NCBI RefSeq assembly: GCF_000814475.1
Contig: NZ_JSVC01000005.1
Location: forward strand, 124,001 to 188,000
Direction of reading: 5' to 3'
DNA length: 64,000 bases
Origin: Flavihumibacter solisilvae
GTDB taxonomy: Bacteria; Bacteroidota; Bacteroidia; Chitinophagales; Chitinophagaceae
Below the pieces are notes generated by a model, which did not search any database, was not told the origin of the DNA, and was given only the letters and a program-made list of their open reading frames with translations. Made by a program: the position numbers and the translations under genes. This document shows, piece after piece, positions 54,708-61,935 of the stretch. Positions within the stretch are counted from its first letter, which is position 1; each line of letters starts with the position of its first letter.

Positions 54708-55616
54708 ATGCAAATCATCGAAGACAGGCATCTTTCCGATTTCATCCAATACCTCCGGTTTGAGAAGCGGTATTCCGATCATACTGTCCGCGCCTACCAG
54801 GATGATCTGCTGCAGTTCCAGCAGTACCTTTTGAAAGAATATGAGTTGAATGCACCTGAGGCCGCATCCTCCATGATGATCCGCAGCTGGATGAGTTCAC
54901 AGCGCGAGGGCCCGGATGGTGTTTCCCCGCGAACGATCAACAGGAAACGGTCTACCCTGAGATCCTTTTACAAATATTTACTGAAGAAGGGTGTGGTAAC
55001 CGTGTCGCCCGTAGCAGCAATTGCGGCGCCCAAGGTTGGGAGGAAATTGCCAGTTTACGTGGAAGAGCACCAGGCGGAAGAATTGTTTTCACGCGGCAAT
55101 TACGGTGATGGCTGGAAAGCCATGACTACAGAATTGATGTTAAAGATTTTTTACCAGACCGGAATGCGTCGCAGTGAGTTGATACAGTTGAAATATAGTC
55201 ACATAAACTTCTTCACGAATACAGTCCGGATCCTGGGTAAGGGTAAGAAGGAACGTGTTGTTCCGATGAACCCCGAGCTGTTGCAGCAAATTCAGAAATA
55301 CGAAGAATCGAAGAAGGGGATCTGGGAAGATTATGACCAGAAGTTCCTGTTGCTGACGGAAAAAGGGAAGAGACTTTACCCGCATTATGTTTACCAGATT
55401 GTGACATCATTCCTTAAAGAATTCACCACGTTGAGTAAGAGGAGTCCGCATATCCTGCGACATAGTTTTGCCACACATCTGCTGAACAATGGTGCCGCAC
55501 TAAATGCGGTGAAGGAGCTGCTCGGACACTCAAGCCTGGCTGCTACTCAGGTATATACGCATACAACAATAGGCAAGCTTAAGGAAGTGCATAAAAAGGC
55601 GCATCCGAAGGGATGA
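54708..55616 (+). CDS. xerC: XerC-type tyrosine recombinase
   Basis: A 302-residue site-specific recombinase of the XerC/XerD type that resolves chromosome dimers. The N-terminal SAM-like DNA-binding domain is at about 1-95; catalytic residues are in TGMRRSEL (Arg), HILRHSFATHLL (HxxR), LGHSSLAATQVYTH (His and the nucleophilic Tyr). The start codon directly follows the rpsU terminator T-run, leaving no space for a ribosome-binding region outside the hairpin. Gene order rpsU-xerC-hpf is conserved in Bacteroidota. Confidence 0.93.
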   Translation: MQIIEDRHLSDFIQYLRFEKRYSDHTVRAYQDDLLQFQQYLLKEYELNAPEAASSMMIRSWMSSQREGPDGVSPRTINRKRSTLRSFYKYLLKKGVVTVSPVAAIAAPKVGRKLPVYVEEHQAEELFSRGNYGDGWKAMTTELMLKIFYQTGMRRSELIQLKYSHINFFTNTVRILGKGKKERVVPMNPELLQQIQKYEESKKGIWEDYDQKFLLLTEKGKRLYPHYVYQIVTSFLKEFTTLSKRSPHILRHSFATHLLNNGAALNAVKELLGHSSLAATQVYTHTTIGKLKEVHKKAHPKG

Positions 55617-55803
55617 ATTTATGTAGTAATATGTTGGATGTGAAGAGCTTGTGAAAATTAAAAATTATGGTGTGCATTCTTGGAAAATGGGTCTCATTAT
55701 CCTAACTTCATAGCAACACAATTGTTATATCAATACAAAGCCTATGACGAATCCTTACACAGAAAGTTCTTTATTTATTGTTCACTCGTAAAACGTGATT
55801 GCT

Positions 55804-56106
55804 ATGAACGTTAACATTCAGACGGTTCACTTTGATGCCGATGTAAAATTGATAGAGTATGTTACCAACAAATTGAGCAAGCTTGGGACATTTCATGACC
55901 GGATCATCAAAGTGGATGTATTTTTGAAATTGGATAATGTAGTGCATACGATTAAAGACAAAGTAGCGGAGATCCGAGTACATGTGCCCCGAAACGACTT
56001 CTTCGTAAAAGCAAGTTCGAAATCCTTTGAGGAGTCTTTTGACAGTGCGTTGGGTTCACTCATCAATCAGATAAAAAGAAAAAAAGAAAAACAATATGCC
56101 GGCTAA
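55804..56106 (+). CDS. hpf: Ribosome hibernation-promoting factor, short form
   Basis: A 100-residue HPF/RaiA-family protein (beta-alpha-beta-beta-beta-alpha fold) that binds the decoding region of idle 30S subunits. N-terminal MNVNIQTVHFDAD, VDVFLKLDN and a basic C-terminus IKRKKEKQYAG. The ATG at 55804 is preferred over a GTG at 55795. It has no long-form dimerisation domain. The gene lies 187 bp after xerC and is followed by a strong terminator. Confidence 0.93.
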   Translation: MNVNIQTVHFDADVKLIEYVTNKLSKLGTFHDRIIKVDVFLKLDNVVHTIKDKVAEIRVHVPRNDFFVKASSKSFEESFDSALGSLINQIKRKKEKQYAG

Positions 56107-56111
56107 CGGCA

Positions 56112-56139
56112 AAAGACCTCTTCGGAGGTCTTTTTTTTT
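56112..56139 (+). terminator. Intrinsic terminator of hpf
   Basis: AAGACCTC and GAGGTCTT form an 8-bp stem with a TTCG tetraloop, followed by a run of about eight T. It lies 6 bp past the hpf stop. Confidence 0.95.
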
Positions 56140-56279
56140 GTCCTTAAGCCGGGTAGGTTTCTATATGGTCATTGTGCCTCTGCATGAAGAGTTTTCTATT
56201 TGAGTTTAGCGTGAAACCTTTCCCTGGCGGCTCATTTGCCGGGCACCTTAGTTTCAGGTTGATGAAGCTCCCGGAATGC
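56140..56279. other. Gene-free stretch upstream of the tRNA cluster
   Basis: Between the hpf terminator and the octamer array at 56280 I see no convincing open frame, RNA gene or promoter. The whole gene-free interval runs to the first tRNA at 56423 and holds only the array and one promoter. Confidence 0.5.
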
Positions 56280-56311
56280 CAATTCACTTATTGATTTATT
56301 CTCTTATTCCC
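56280..56311 (+). repeat. 8-bp tandem array upstream of the tRNA cluster
   Basis: Four octamer-spaced units: CAATTCAC, TTATTGAT, TTATTCTC, TTATTCCC. They match the TTATTNAY family seen before aspartate kinase and at 16589. The tRNA promoter lies about 40 bp downstream. Confidence 0.6.
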
Positions 56312-56349
56312 CTTCGACGTCTTTTTTTAAAAAAAATCTTTTCAAAATT

Positions 56350-56378
56350 TTTGTATTTCTCAAATTCTGTTACCTTTG
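56350..56378 (+). promoter_or_regulatory. Promoter of the four-tRNA cluster
   Basis: TTTG (56350-56353), a 17-bp spacer and TACCTTTG (56371-56378) fit the -33/-7 pattern. The first tRNA starts 44 bp downstream of the -7 box. Confidence 0.6.
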
Positions 56379-56422
56379 CCATCCCGAAACAAAAAAGGGG
56401 TAGTTCTTTAAAGTATTTGATC

Positions 56423-56495
56423 GCCACTTTAGCTCAGCTGGTAGAGCAACTGATTTGTAATCAGTAGGTCGTTGGTTCGATTCCGACAAGTGGCT
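56423..56495 (+). tRNA. tRNA-Thr (anticodon TGT)
   Basis: A 73-nt cloverleaf: acceptor GCCACTT/AAGTGGC, anticodon stem ACTGA/TCAGT with loop TTTGTAA, T-loop GGTTCGATTCC, discriminator T. CCA is not encoded. First of four clustered tRNAs upstream of tuf. Confidence 0.96.
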
Positions 56496-56547
56496 CCCAC
56501 AGTACTGAAACGGAAGAATGTATTAATACCGGTTTCAATATTGAATC

Positions 56548-56630
56548 GGGCAGGTTCCAGAGCGGCCAAATGGGGCGGACTGTAAATCCGCTGTCTTTCG
56601 ACTTCAGAGGTTCGAATCCTCTCCTGCCCA
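56548..56630 (+). tRNA. tRNA-Tyr (anticodon GTA)
   Basis: An 83-nt type II tRNA with a long variable arm: acceptor GGGCAGG/CCTGCCC, anticodon stem GCGGA/TCCGC with loop CTGTAAA, T-loop GGTTCGAATCC, discriminator A. CCA is not encoded. Confidence 0.96.
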
Positions 56631-56671
56631 CGATTGCAGGCTGCAGTCAGCCATCGGGGATGATGTAATAA

Positions 56672-56744
56672 GCGGAAGTAGCTCAATTGGTAGAGCGATA
56701 GCCTTCCAAGCTATAGGTTGCGAGTTCGAGACTCGTCTTCCGCT
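56672..56744 (+). tRNA. tRNA-Gly (anticodon TCC)
   Basis: A 73-nt cloverleaf: acceptor GCGGAAG/CTTCCGC, anticodon stem ATAGC/GCTAT with loop CTTCCAA, T-arm GAGTTCGAGACTC, discriminator T. CCA is not encoded. Confidence 0.96.
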
Positions 56745-56796
56745 CACTGGTGTTAAATGTTTGGGTGTTCGATGTAAAGCGCCCTTCAGCCTCTTC

Positions 56797-56868
<72 letters not shown>

Positions 56869-56975
56869 CTAACGAGCCTGTATCCGGATAGTTATTTGCC
56901 GATTAATGGTGATAATTGTCCGGTGGTTCTTGTAAATGAACGTTTTGAATTGTGCAGGGAAGGGTATACGTCGTG

Positions 56976-56983
56976 TACCTTTG
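56976..56983 (+). promoter_or_regulatory. -7 promoter box of tuf
   Basis: TACCTTTG followed by C is a perfect TAnnTTTG box. A TTG lies 23 bp upstream (56950-56952). The leader to the tuf ATG would be about 60 nt. Confidence 0.55.
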
Positions 56984-57051
56984 CAGGTACATAAATTATA
57001 TGAAGACGATTTGTCTTCCAGTTTTAAACCACAACTTAAAAACAAAATAAA

Positions 57052-58239
57052 ATGGCAAAAGAGACCTTTAAGAGGGAAAAGCCCCACGTTAACGTAGGTA
57101 CTATTGGCCACGTTGACCACGGTAAAACCACCTTAACTGCCGCTATCACATCTATTCTGGCTCAGAAAGGTTTGGCGACGGCTAAGAAGTATGATGAAAT
57201 TGATGGAGCTCCTGAAGAAAAAGAGCGTGGTATCACCATCAATACTGCACACGTTGAATATCAGACAGCAAACCGTCACTATGCTCACGTTGACTGTCCT
57301 GGTCACGCTGACTATGTGAAGAACATGATTACCGGTGCTGCTCAGATGGACGGTGCCATCCTGGTTGTGGCTGCTACAGATGGTCCAATGCCTCAAACTA
57401 AAGAACACATCCTGCTGGCTCGCCAGGTTGGTGTACCCAAGATCGTTGTGTTCATGAATAAAGTTGACCTGGTTGACGATGCTGAACTGCTTGAACTGGT
57501 TGAAATGGAGATCCGTGACCTGCTTAGCTCTTATGGCTTCGACGGTGACAACACTCCGATCATCAAAGGTTCTGCAACCGGTGCCCTCGCTGGTGAAGAC
57601 AAGTGGGTTAAAGCAGTAGAAGAGCTGATGGATGCTGTTGACAGCTACATCCCGCTGCCTCCGCGCCCGGTTGATCTGCCGTTCCTGATGTCTGTAGAAG
57701 ACGTATTCTCTATCACTGGTCGTGGTACCGTTGCTACAGGTCGTATCGAGCGTGGCCGTATCAAGGTTGGTGAAGGTGTTGAGATCGTAGGTCTGATGCC
57801 TGCGGCAATGACTTCTACCGTGACAGGTGTGGAAATGTTCAAGAAACTCCTCGACGAAGGTGAAGCTGGTGACAACGCCGGTCTGCTCCTCCGTGGTATT
57901 GAAAAGAAAGATATCCGTCGTGGTATGGTAATCTGTAAGCCAGGTTCCATCACTCCGCACACTGAATTCAGAGGCGAAGTATACGTACTGAGCAAAGAAG
58001 AAGGTGGCCGTCACACTCCGTTCTTCAACAAATACCGTCCTCAGTTCTACTTCCGTACTACGGACGTAACTGGTGAGTGTACTCTTGCTGAAGGAACTGA
58101 AATGGTGATGCCTGGTGATAACACCAACCTGCGTGTTACCCTCATCCAGCCGATCGCTATGGAAAAAGGTCTGAAATTCGCGATCCGCGAAGGTGGCCGT
58201 ACCGTAGGTGCCGGACAGGTGACTGAAATCCTGAAGTAA
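57052..58239 (+). CDS. tuf: Elongation factor Tu
   Basis: A 395-residue GTPase delivering aminoacyl-tRNA to the ribosome. G-motifs: [10 protein letters not shown] (19-26 region), [12 protein letters not shown] and GSATG; domains 2 and 3 follow with the usual [13 protein letters not shown] and C-terminal [11 protein letters not shown]. It has its own promoter and is followed by an AT-rich hairpin, then tRNA-Trp, secE and nusG, the common bacterial arrangement. Confidence 0.98.
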   Translation: MAKETFKREKPHVNVGTIGHVDHGKTTLTAAITSILAQKGLATAKKYDEIDGAPEEKERGITINTAHVEYQTANRHYAHVDCPGHADYVKNMITGAAQMDGAILVVAATDGPMPQTKEHILLARQVGVPKIVVFMNKVDLVDDAELLELVEMEIRDLLSSYGFDGDNTPIIKGSATGALAGEDKWVKAVEELMDAVDSYIPLPPRPVDLPFLMSVEDVFSITGRGTVATGRIERGRIKVGEGVEIVGLMPAAMTSTVTGVEMFKKLLDEGEAGDNAGLLLRGIEKKDIRRGMVICKPGSITPHTEFRGEVYVLSKEEGGRHTPFFNKYRPQFYFRTTDVTGECTLAEGTEMVMPGDNTNLRVTLIQPIAMEKGLKFAIREGGRTVGAGQVTEILK

Positions 58240-58267
58240 TCTGATATTCAGATAATTGAAATATGAA

Positions 58268-58315
58268 AATTAAAAAGTAAAATGCGGGATCATACCCAAT
58301 TTTTACTTTTTAATT
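58268..58315. terminator. AT-rich palindrome downstream of tuf (inverted heptamer arrays)
   Basis: AATTAAAAAGTAAAA (58268-58282) pairs perfectly with TTTTACTTTTTAATT (58301-58315); an inner GGG/CCC lies in the loop. The right arm continues as heptamers TTTTTAA, TTTTTAC, TTTTGAT up to tRNA-Trp. It may stop or attenuate tuf transcription. Confidence 0.6.
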
Positions 58316-58336
58316 TTTACTTTTGATCTTTCATTT

Positions 58337-58410
58337 ACGGGCATAGTTCAATGGTAGAATAGCGGTCTCCAAAACCGTTGATACGGGTTCGAATCCTGTT
58401 GCCCGTGCCA
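58337..58410 (+). tRNA. tRNA-Trp (anticodon CCA), 3' CCA encoded
   Basis: Acceptor ACGGGCA/TGCCCGT (58337-58343 with 58400-58406), anticodon stem GCGGT/ACCGT with loop CTCCAAA, T-arm with GGTTCGAATCC, discriminator G at 58407, then genomically encoded CCA (58408-58410). secE begins 10 bp later. It is the only tRNA of the six here with CCA in the DNA. Confidence 0.95.
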
Positions 58411-58420
58411 GAAGAGAAAC

Positions 58421-58615
58421 ATGACTAAAATAACAACATACTTCAGCGAGTCTTATAAAGAGCTTGTCGAAAAAGTAACCTGGCCAACCTGGGTTCAGTT
58501 GCAGCAATCCACCATCATCGTATTGGTGGCAACTGTACTGATCACTCTCATCGTTTGGCTTATGGACTTCGCATCTAACTCTTTATTGAAATTCATCTAT
58601 TCATTTTTTGCCTAA
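58421..58615 (+). CDS. secE: Preprotein translocase subunit SecE
   Basis: A 64-residue membrane protein with the SecE pattern: amphipathic ESYKELVEKVTWPTWVQLQQS followed by one membrane helix (about 28-50). It stabilises SecY in the translocon. It starts 10 bp after tRNA-Trp and its stop overlaps the nusG ATG by one base (TAATG). Confidence 0.95.
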   Translation: MTKITTYFSESYKELVEKVTWPTWVQLQQSTIIVLVATVLITLIVWLMDFASNSLLKFIYSFFA

Positions 58616-59181
58616 TGGAAGAAATTGTCAATCAACAGGAGACCAAGTGGTATGTACTGCGTGTCGTGAGCGGAAAAGAACGGAAGGTTAAGGAATATCT
58701 GGACAAAGAGATCAGCCGCGGCGGATGGAGTGAGGTGGTTAAGCAGGTATTTCTTCCGGTTGAAAAGGTGTATAAGGTTCAGAATGGTAAAAAAGTAATG
58801 CGCGAACGCAACTACTATCCCGGTTATGTAATGATCGAGATCGTAGAGGGCAAACTGGGTGATGACCTACGCGATACCATAAAGAATACCAGCAACGTCA
58901 TTCATTTCCTTGGTAAAGATAATCCGATCGCCCTCCGCAAGGCAGAAGTGAACAAGATGCTCGGTAAGATGGATGAAATGAGCGAAGCAGGCGGTATGAG
59001 CATGAGCGAACCGTTCATTGTAGGCGAAACCATCAAGATCATCGAAGGACCGTTCAACGATTTCAATGGTATCATTGAAGAAGTAAACGACGAAAAGAAA
59101 AAGCTCAAAGTCACCGTTAAGATCTTCGGAAGATCGACACCGGTGGAACTGAACTATATGCAGGTGGAAAAACTCTCCTGA
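58615..59181 (+). CDS. nusG: Transcription termination/antitermination factor NusG
   Basis: A 188-residue NusG: NGN domain (about 8-110) with KWYVLRVVSGKERKV and the YYPGYVMIE motif, then a C-terminal KOW domain (about 133-188) with VGETIKIIEGPFNDFNG. It binds RNA polymerase and links it to Rho or the ribosome. It is coupled to secE. A terminator follows, so rplK starts a new transcript. Confidence 0.97.
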   Translation: MEEIVNQQETKWYVLRVVSGKERKVKEYLDKEISRGGWSEVVKQVFLPVEKVYKVQNGKKVMRERNYYPGYVMIEIVEGKLGDDLRDTIKNTSNVIHFLGKDNPIALRKAEVNKMLGKMDEMSEAGGMSMSEPFIVGETIKIIEGPFNDFNGIIEEVNDEKKKLKVTVKIFGRSTPVELNYMQVEKLS

Positions 59182-59199
59182 TTATAAATCAAGAACTTT

Positions 59200-59234
59200 A
59201 AAGAGCCGTCCTTTGAGACGGCTCTTTGCATTTT
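59200..59234 (+). terminator. Terminator of the secE-nusG transcript
   Basis: AAAGAGCCGTC and GACGGCTCTTT form an 11-bp perfect stem with a 6-nt loop; a short T-run (GCATTTT) follows. It lies 18 bp after the nusG stop. Confidence 0.85.
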
Positions 59235-59524
59235 AGGAGTCCAGCGCGGCCGAAACAACCGTAACTTTTTTATTATTACATGACTCTAGTCCTCGAAGAG
59301 AGGCGGGGACTTGCATCGTGGAACCTGTGCCTAAAAAATGAATCAACCACCCAAAATTTGAAAAATTTCGACTTTTTTCTGACCGCATTCGTCCGTATTC
59401 CGGCCTAAGCCGGGAAGAAGCCGAGAAGACCAAAGTTGGTCGCAAGCTGGACCCTAGCTGGACCCTACGTGGAATTTACATTTCGCTGGTTTTCAACCTT
59501 TTGGAATTTTGTGGTTTTTGGGCG
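59235..59524. other. Non-coding gap between nusG and the rplK promoter
   Basis: No supported gene. It holds an 11-bp perfect tandem duplication, AGCTGGACCCT twice (59445-59466), and a small GGCCTAAGCCGGG inverted motif near 59402. The nusG-rplK gap of 477 bp is unusually long for this operon and seems to hold regulatory DNA. Confidence 0.55.
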
Positions 59525-59555
59525 TTTTAGTTTTCCATTTTTCATTTTTCCTTTG
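59525..59555 (+). repeat. 7-bp tandem array upstream of the rplK promoter box
   Basis: TTTTAG then heptamers TTTTCCA, TTTTTCA, TTTTTCC, TTTGTAA run directly into the -7 box. It is the same arrangement as upstream of rpsT and sucA. Confidence 0.55.
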
Positions 59556-59563
59556 TAATTTTG
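59556..59563 (+). promoter_or_regulatory. -7 promoter box of the rplKAJL operon
   Basis: TAATTTTG followed by C matches TAnnTTTG. The predicted leader to rplK is about 90 nt and contains a strong hairpin at 59605-59633. Confidence 0.55.
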
Positions 59564-59604
59564 CATCCCCAAATAGAAGTTCTTATTTCGAATTGGATTT
59601 GGGA

Positions 59605-59633
59605 GCTGTCCGGGTCGCAAGGTCCGGGACGGC
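59605..59633 (+). promoter_or_regulatory. GNRA-capped hairpin in the rplK leader
   Basis: GCTGTCC pairs with GGACGGC (7 bp, one G-U), then a single bulged G (59626), then GGGTC/GGTCC (5 bp, two G-U) closed by the tetraloop GCAA. It lies in the predicted 5' leader, 26 nt before the rplK ATG. A role as the ribosomal-protein binding site for operon feedback is inferred. Confidence 0.6.
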
Positions 59634-59658
59634 GCTATCACCAAAAAAATCTATAACA

Positions 59659-60102
59659 ATGGCAAAAGAAATCACTGGTTTCGTGAAGTTGCAGTGTAAA
59701 GGCGGACAAGCCAACCCTGCACCCCCAATCGGTCCCGCACTCGGTTCTAAGGGTGTGAACATTATGGAGTTCTGTAAGCAGTTTAATGCCAGAACCCAGG
59801 ACAAGATGGGTAAGGTACTCCCGGTGCTTATCACCGTGTACTCTGACAAGTCATTCGACTTCGTTATTAAAACTCCTCCCGCATCTGTTCAGCTGCTTGA
59901 AGCTGCTAAACTCCAGGGTGGTTCTAAAGAGCCTAACCGTTCAAAAGTTGGAAAAGTTACCTGGGCCCAGGTAGAAGCAATCGCAAAGGATAAAATGCCT
60001 GACCTGAATTGCTTTACCGTGGAAAGTGCCATGAAAATGGTAGCCGGTACAGCACGTAGCATGGGTATCACTGTTGATGGTGTTGCTCCATGGGAAAATT
60101 AA
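59659..60102 (+). CDS. rplK: 50S ribosomal protein uL11
   Basis: A 147-residue protein of the GTPase-associated centre. [35 protein letters not shown] is the canonical start, so the ATG at 59659 is used; an open frame extends upstream but covers the leader hairpin. First gene of the rplKAJL operon; rplA follows after 26 bp. Confidence 0.98.
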   Translation: MAKEITGFVKLQCKGGQANPAPPIGPALGSKGVNIMEFCKQFNARTQDKMGKVLPVLITVYSDKSFDFVIKTPPASVQLLEAAKLQGGSKEPNRSKVGKVTWAQVEAIAKDKMPDLNCFTVESAMKMVAGTARSMGITVDGVAPWEN

Positions 60103-60128
60103 TTGTTGACAACAAAAACTTTTGAGCA

Positions 60129-60821
60129 ATGGCTATCACTAAAAAAAGAAAAGCAGTTAATGCTAAGGTAGACTCCAACAAAATATATACCCTGAAAGAA
60201 GCTTCTTCACTCGTGAAAGAAGTGAACATCACCAAGTTCGACGCTTCAGTTGACCTGCACATCCGCCTGGGTGTGGACCCCAAGAAAGCTGACCAGGCTG
60301 TTCGGGGTACCGTTACCCTTCCCCATGGAACCGGTAAAACTAAGCGCGTACTCGTGCTTTGCACGCCTGACAAAGAGAACGATGCAAAAAATGCCGGTGC
60401 TGATTACGTTGGCCTGGACGAATTCATCCAGAAGATCGAAGGTGGCTGGACAGATGTTGATGTAATCATCGCAACTCCCGCTGTAATGCCTAAGATCGGT
60501 AAACTGGGTAAAGTACTCGGTCCCCGTAACCTGATGCCGAACCCGAAGACTGGTACCGTGACCAACGACGTTGCTGCTGCAGTAAACGAAGTGAAAGGTG
60601 GTAAGATCGCCTTCAAGGTTGACAAAGCCGGTATCATCCACGCATCTATCGGTCGTGTAAGTTTTGGTCCCGACAAAATCGCTGAAAACAGCCAGGAGCT
60701 GATCAATGCGATCCTGAAACTCAAACCTGCTACAGCTAAAGGTACTTACCTGAAAGGTGTAAGCATGGCCAGCACAATGAGCCCGGGTATCTCAGTCGAC
60801 ACCAAAACATTCATTCACTAA
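60129..60821 (+). CDS. rplA: 50S ribosomal protein uL1
   Basis: A 230-residue two-domain protein of the L1 stalk. Typical [27 protein letters not shown] and [22 protein letters not shown] segments. In many bacteria uL1 represses its own rplKA operon by binding the leader, which may explain the hairpin at 59605. It is 26 bp after rplK. Confidence 0.98.
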   Translation: MAITKKRKAVNAKVDSNKIYTLKEASSLVKEVNITKFDASVDLHIRLGVDPKKADQAVRGTVTLPHGTGKTKRVLVLCTPDKENDAKNAGADYVGLDEFIQKIEGGWTDVDVIIATPAVMPKIGKLGKVLGPRNLMPNPKTGTVTNDVAAAVNEVKGGKIAFKVDKAGIIHASIGRVSFGPDKIAENSQELINAILKLKPATAKGTYLKGVSMASTMSPGISVDTKTFIH

Positions 60822-60865
60822 TTCACAAACCGTTCTCCTGTAAAGGCAGAAACAAATTTAGCGGT

Positions 60866-61402
60866 ATGACTAAAGAACAAAAACAAGAAGTGATTGACGT
60901 GCTGAAAAGCAAGTTCGAGCAATACAATAACTTCTATATCACTGATACAGAAAGCCTGTCCGTTGAGCAGGTTACAAAACTTCGCCGCCATTGCTTTAAC
61001 AAGCAGGTGGAAATGAAGGTTGCTAAAAACACACTCATCAAAAAAGCACTGGAATCCCTGGATGCTGAAAAATATGCTGGTGTTTACGCAGCTCTTAACA
61101 ATGTAACAGCCCTGCTGTTCAGCGAAAACCCGAAAGAGCCAGCGCTGATCATCTCCTCTTTCCGTACGGAAAGCAAAGGTGACCGCCCGACCCTGAAGGC
61201 CGCTTTCATTAACGGTGATGTGTACGTTGGTGACGAGCAACTGAAAGCCCTGACCAAGATCAAGACTAAAAACGAGCTTATCGGCGATGTTATCGGTCTG
61301 TTGCAATCTCCTGCAAAGCGCGTTATCGCAGCCCTGCTGGAAAAAGCAAACAAGGAAGGTGGCGTGGAAGCAGCTCCTGCAGAAGCAGCACCGGCAGAAT
61401 AA
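60866..61402 (+). CDS. rplJ: 50S ribosomal protein uL10
   Basis: A 178-residue stalk base protein: N-terminal rRNA-binding domain with RRHCFNKQVEMKVAKNTLIKKAL, and a C-terminal helix that carries uL12 dimers, ending in an Ala/Glu/Pro tail (EAAPAEAAPAE). It lies 44 bp after rplA and 111 bp before rplL, a gap with two hairpins. Confidence 0.97.
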   Translation: MTKEQKQEVIDVLKSKFEQYNNFYITDTESLSVEQVTKLRRHCFNKQVEMKVAKNTLIKKALESLDAEKYAGVYAALNNVTALLFSENPKEPALIISSFRTESKGDRPTLKAAFINGDVYVGDEQLKALTKIKTKNELIGDVIGLLQSPAKRVIAALLEKANKEGGVEAAPAEAAPAE

Positions 61403-61423
61403 TTTCATTTACTTAAAATCATT

Positions 61424-61496
61424 CCCCCTGCCTGAAGGGGGGTATAATTAGAATTTTTTTAAATCCCGCCGTCGGAGCGTCAGGCTGTGAAGACGG
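61424..61496 (+). promoter_or_regulatory. Two hairpins in the rplJ-rplL gap
   Basis: CCCCC (61424-61428) pairs with GGGGG (61437-61441), followed at a distance of 11 nt by an eight-T run (61453-61460). A second stem CCGTC/GACGG spans 61469-61496. The pair could act as an attenuator or RNA-processing signal controlling rplL relative to rplJ. Confidence 0.5.
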
Positions 61497-61513
61497 TAAA
61501 AATTTTAAACAAA

Positions 61514-61885
61514 ATGGCAGACGTTAAAGCATTAGCGGAACAACTGGTTGGCCTCACTGTAAAAGAAGTACAGGAACTGGCTGACGTACTGAAATCTGAA
61601 TATGGTATCGAGCCTGCAGCAGCAGCTGTTGTAGTAGCAGCTGATGGTGGTGGTGCAGCCGCAGTAGAAGAGAAAACTGCTTTCAATGTAATTCTGAAGA
61701 GCGGTGGTGCTTCTAAACTGAACGTAGTTAAAGTGGTTAAAGACCTGACTGGTCTTGGACTGAAAGAAGCAAAAGAACTCGTTGACGGCGCTCCTAAAGC
61801 AGTTAAAGAAGGTGTATCTAAAGCAGAAGCTGAAGATATCGCTAACAAACTGAAAGAAGCTGGTGCTGATGTTGAAGTTCAGTAA
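61514..61885 (+). CDS. rplL: 50S ribosomal protein bL12
   Basis: A 123-residue acidic stalk protein: N-terminal dimerisation domain ([20 protein letters not shown]), an Ala-rich hinge (about 40-55), and the C-terminal factor-binding domain with [28 protein letters not shown]. The ATG at 61514 is the canonical start; an earlier GTG would add nine residues within the leader. It ends the operon; a strong terminator follows instead of rpoB. Confidence 0.98.
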   Translation: MADVKALAEQLVGLTVKEVQELADVLKSEYGIEPAAAAVVVAADGGGAAAVEEKTAFNVILKSGGASKLNVVKVVKDLTGLGLKEAKELVDGAPKAVKEGVSKAEAEDIANKLKEAGADVEVQ

Positions 61886-61908
61886 TCCGGTTTTACCAGA
61901 TATTACAG

Positions 61909-61935
61909 GCCGCAACTTTTTGTTGCGGCTTTTTT
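61909..61935 (+). terminator. Intrinsic terminator of the rplKAJL operon
   Basis: GCCGCAAC and GTTGCGGC form a perfect 8-bp stem with a 5-T loop, followed by six T and A. The T-run touches the stop codon of the convergent gene at 61934. Confidence 0.95.

Noticed and set aside
57133-58014. 293-residue frame antisense to tuf
   Set aside because: The strong codon bias of tuf keeps the antisense frame open; the protein has no recognisable features.
59509-59658. Upstream extension of rplK by 50 codons
   Set aside because: The extension translates the promoter and leader hairpin; the canonical uL11 start is at 59659.
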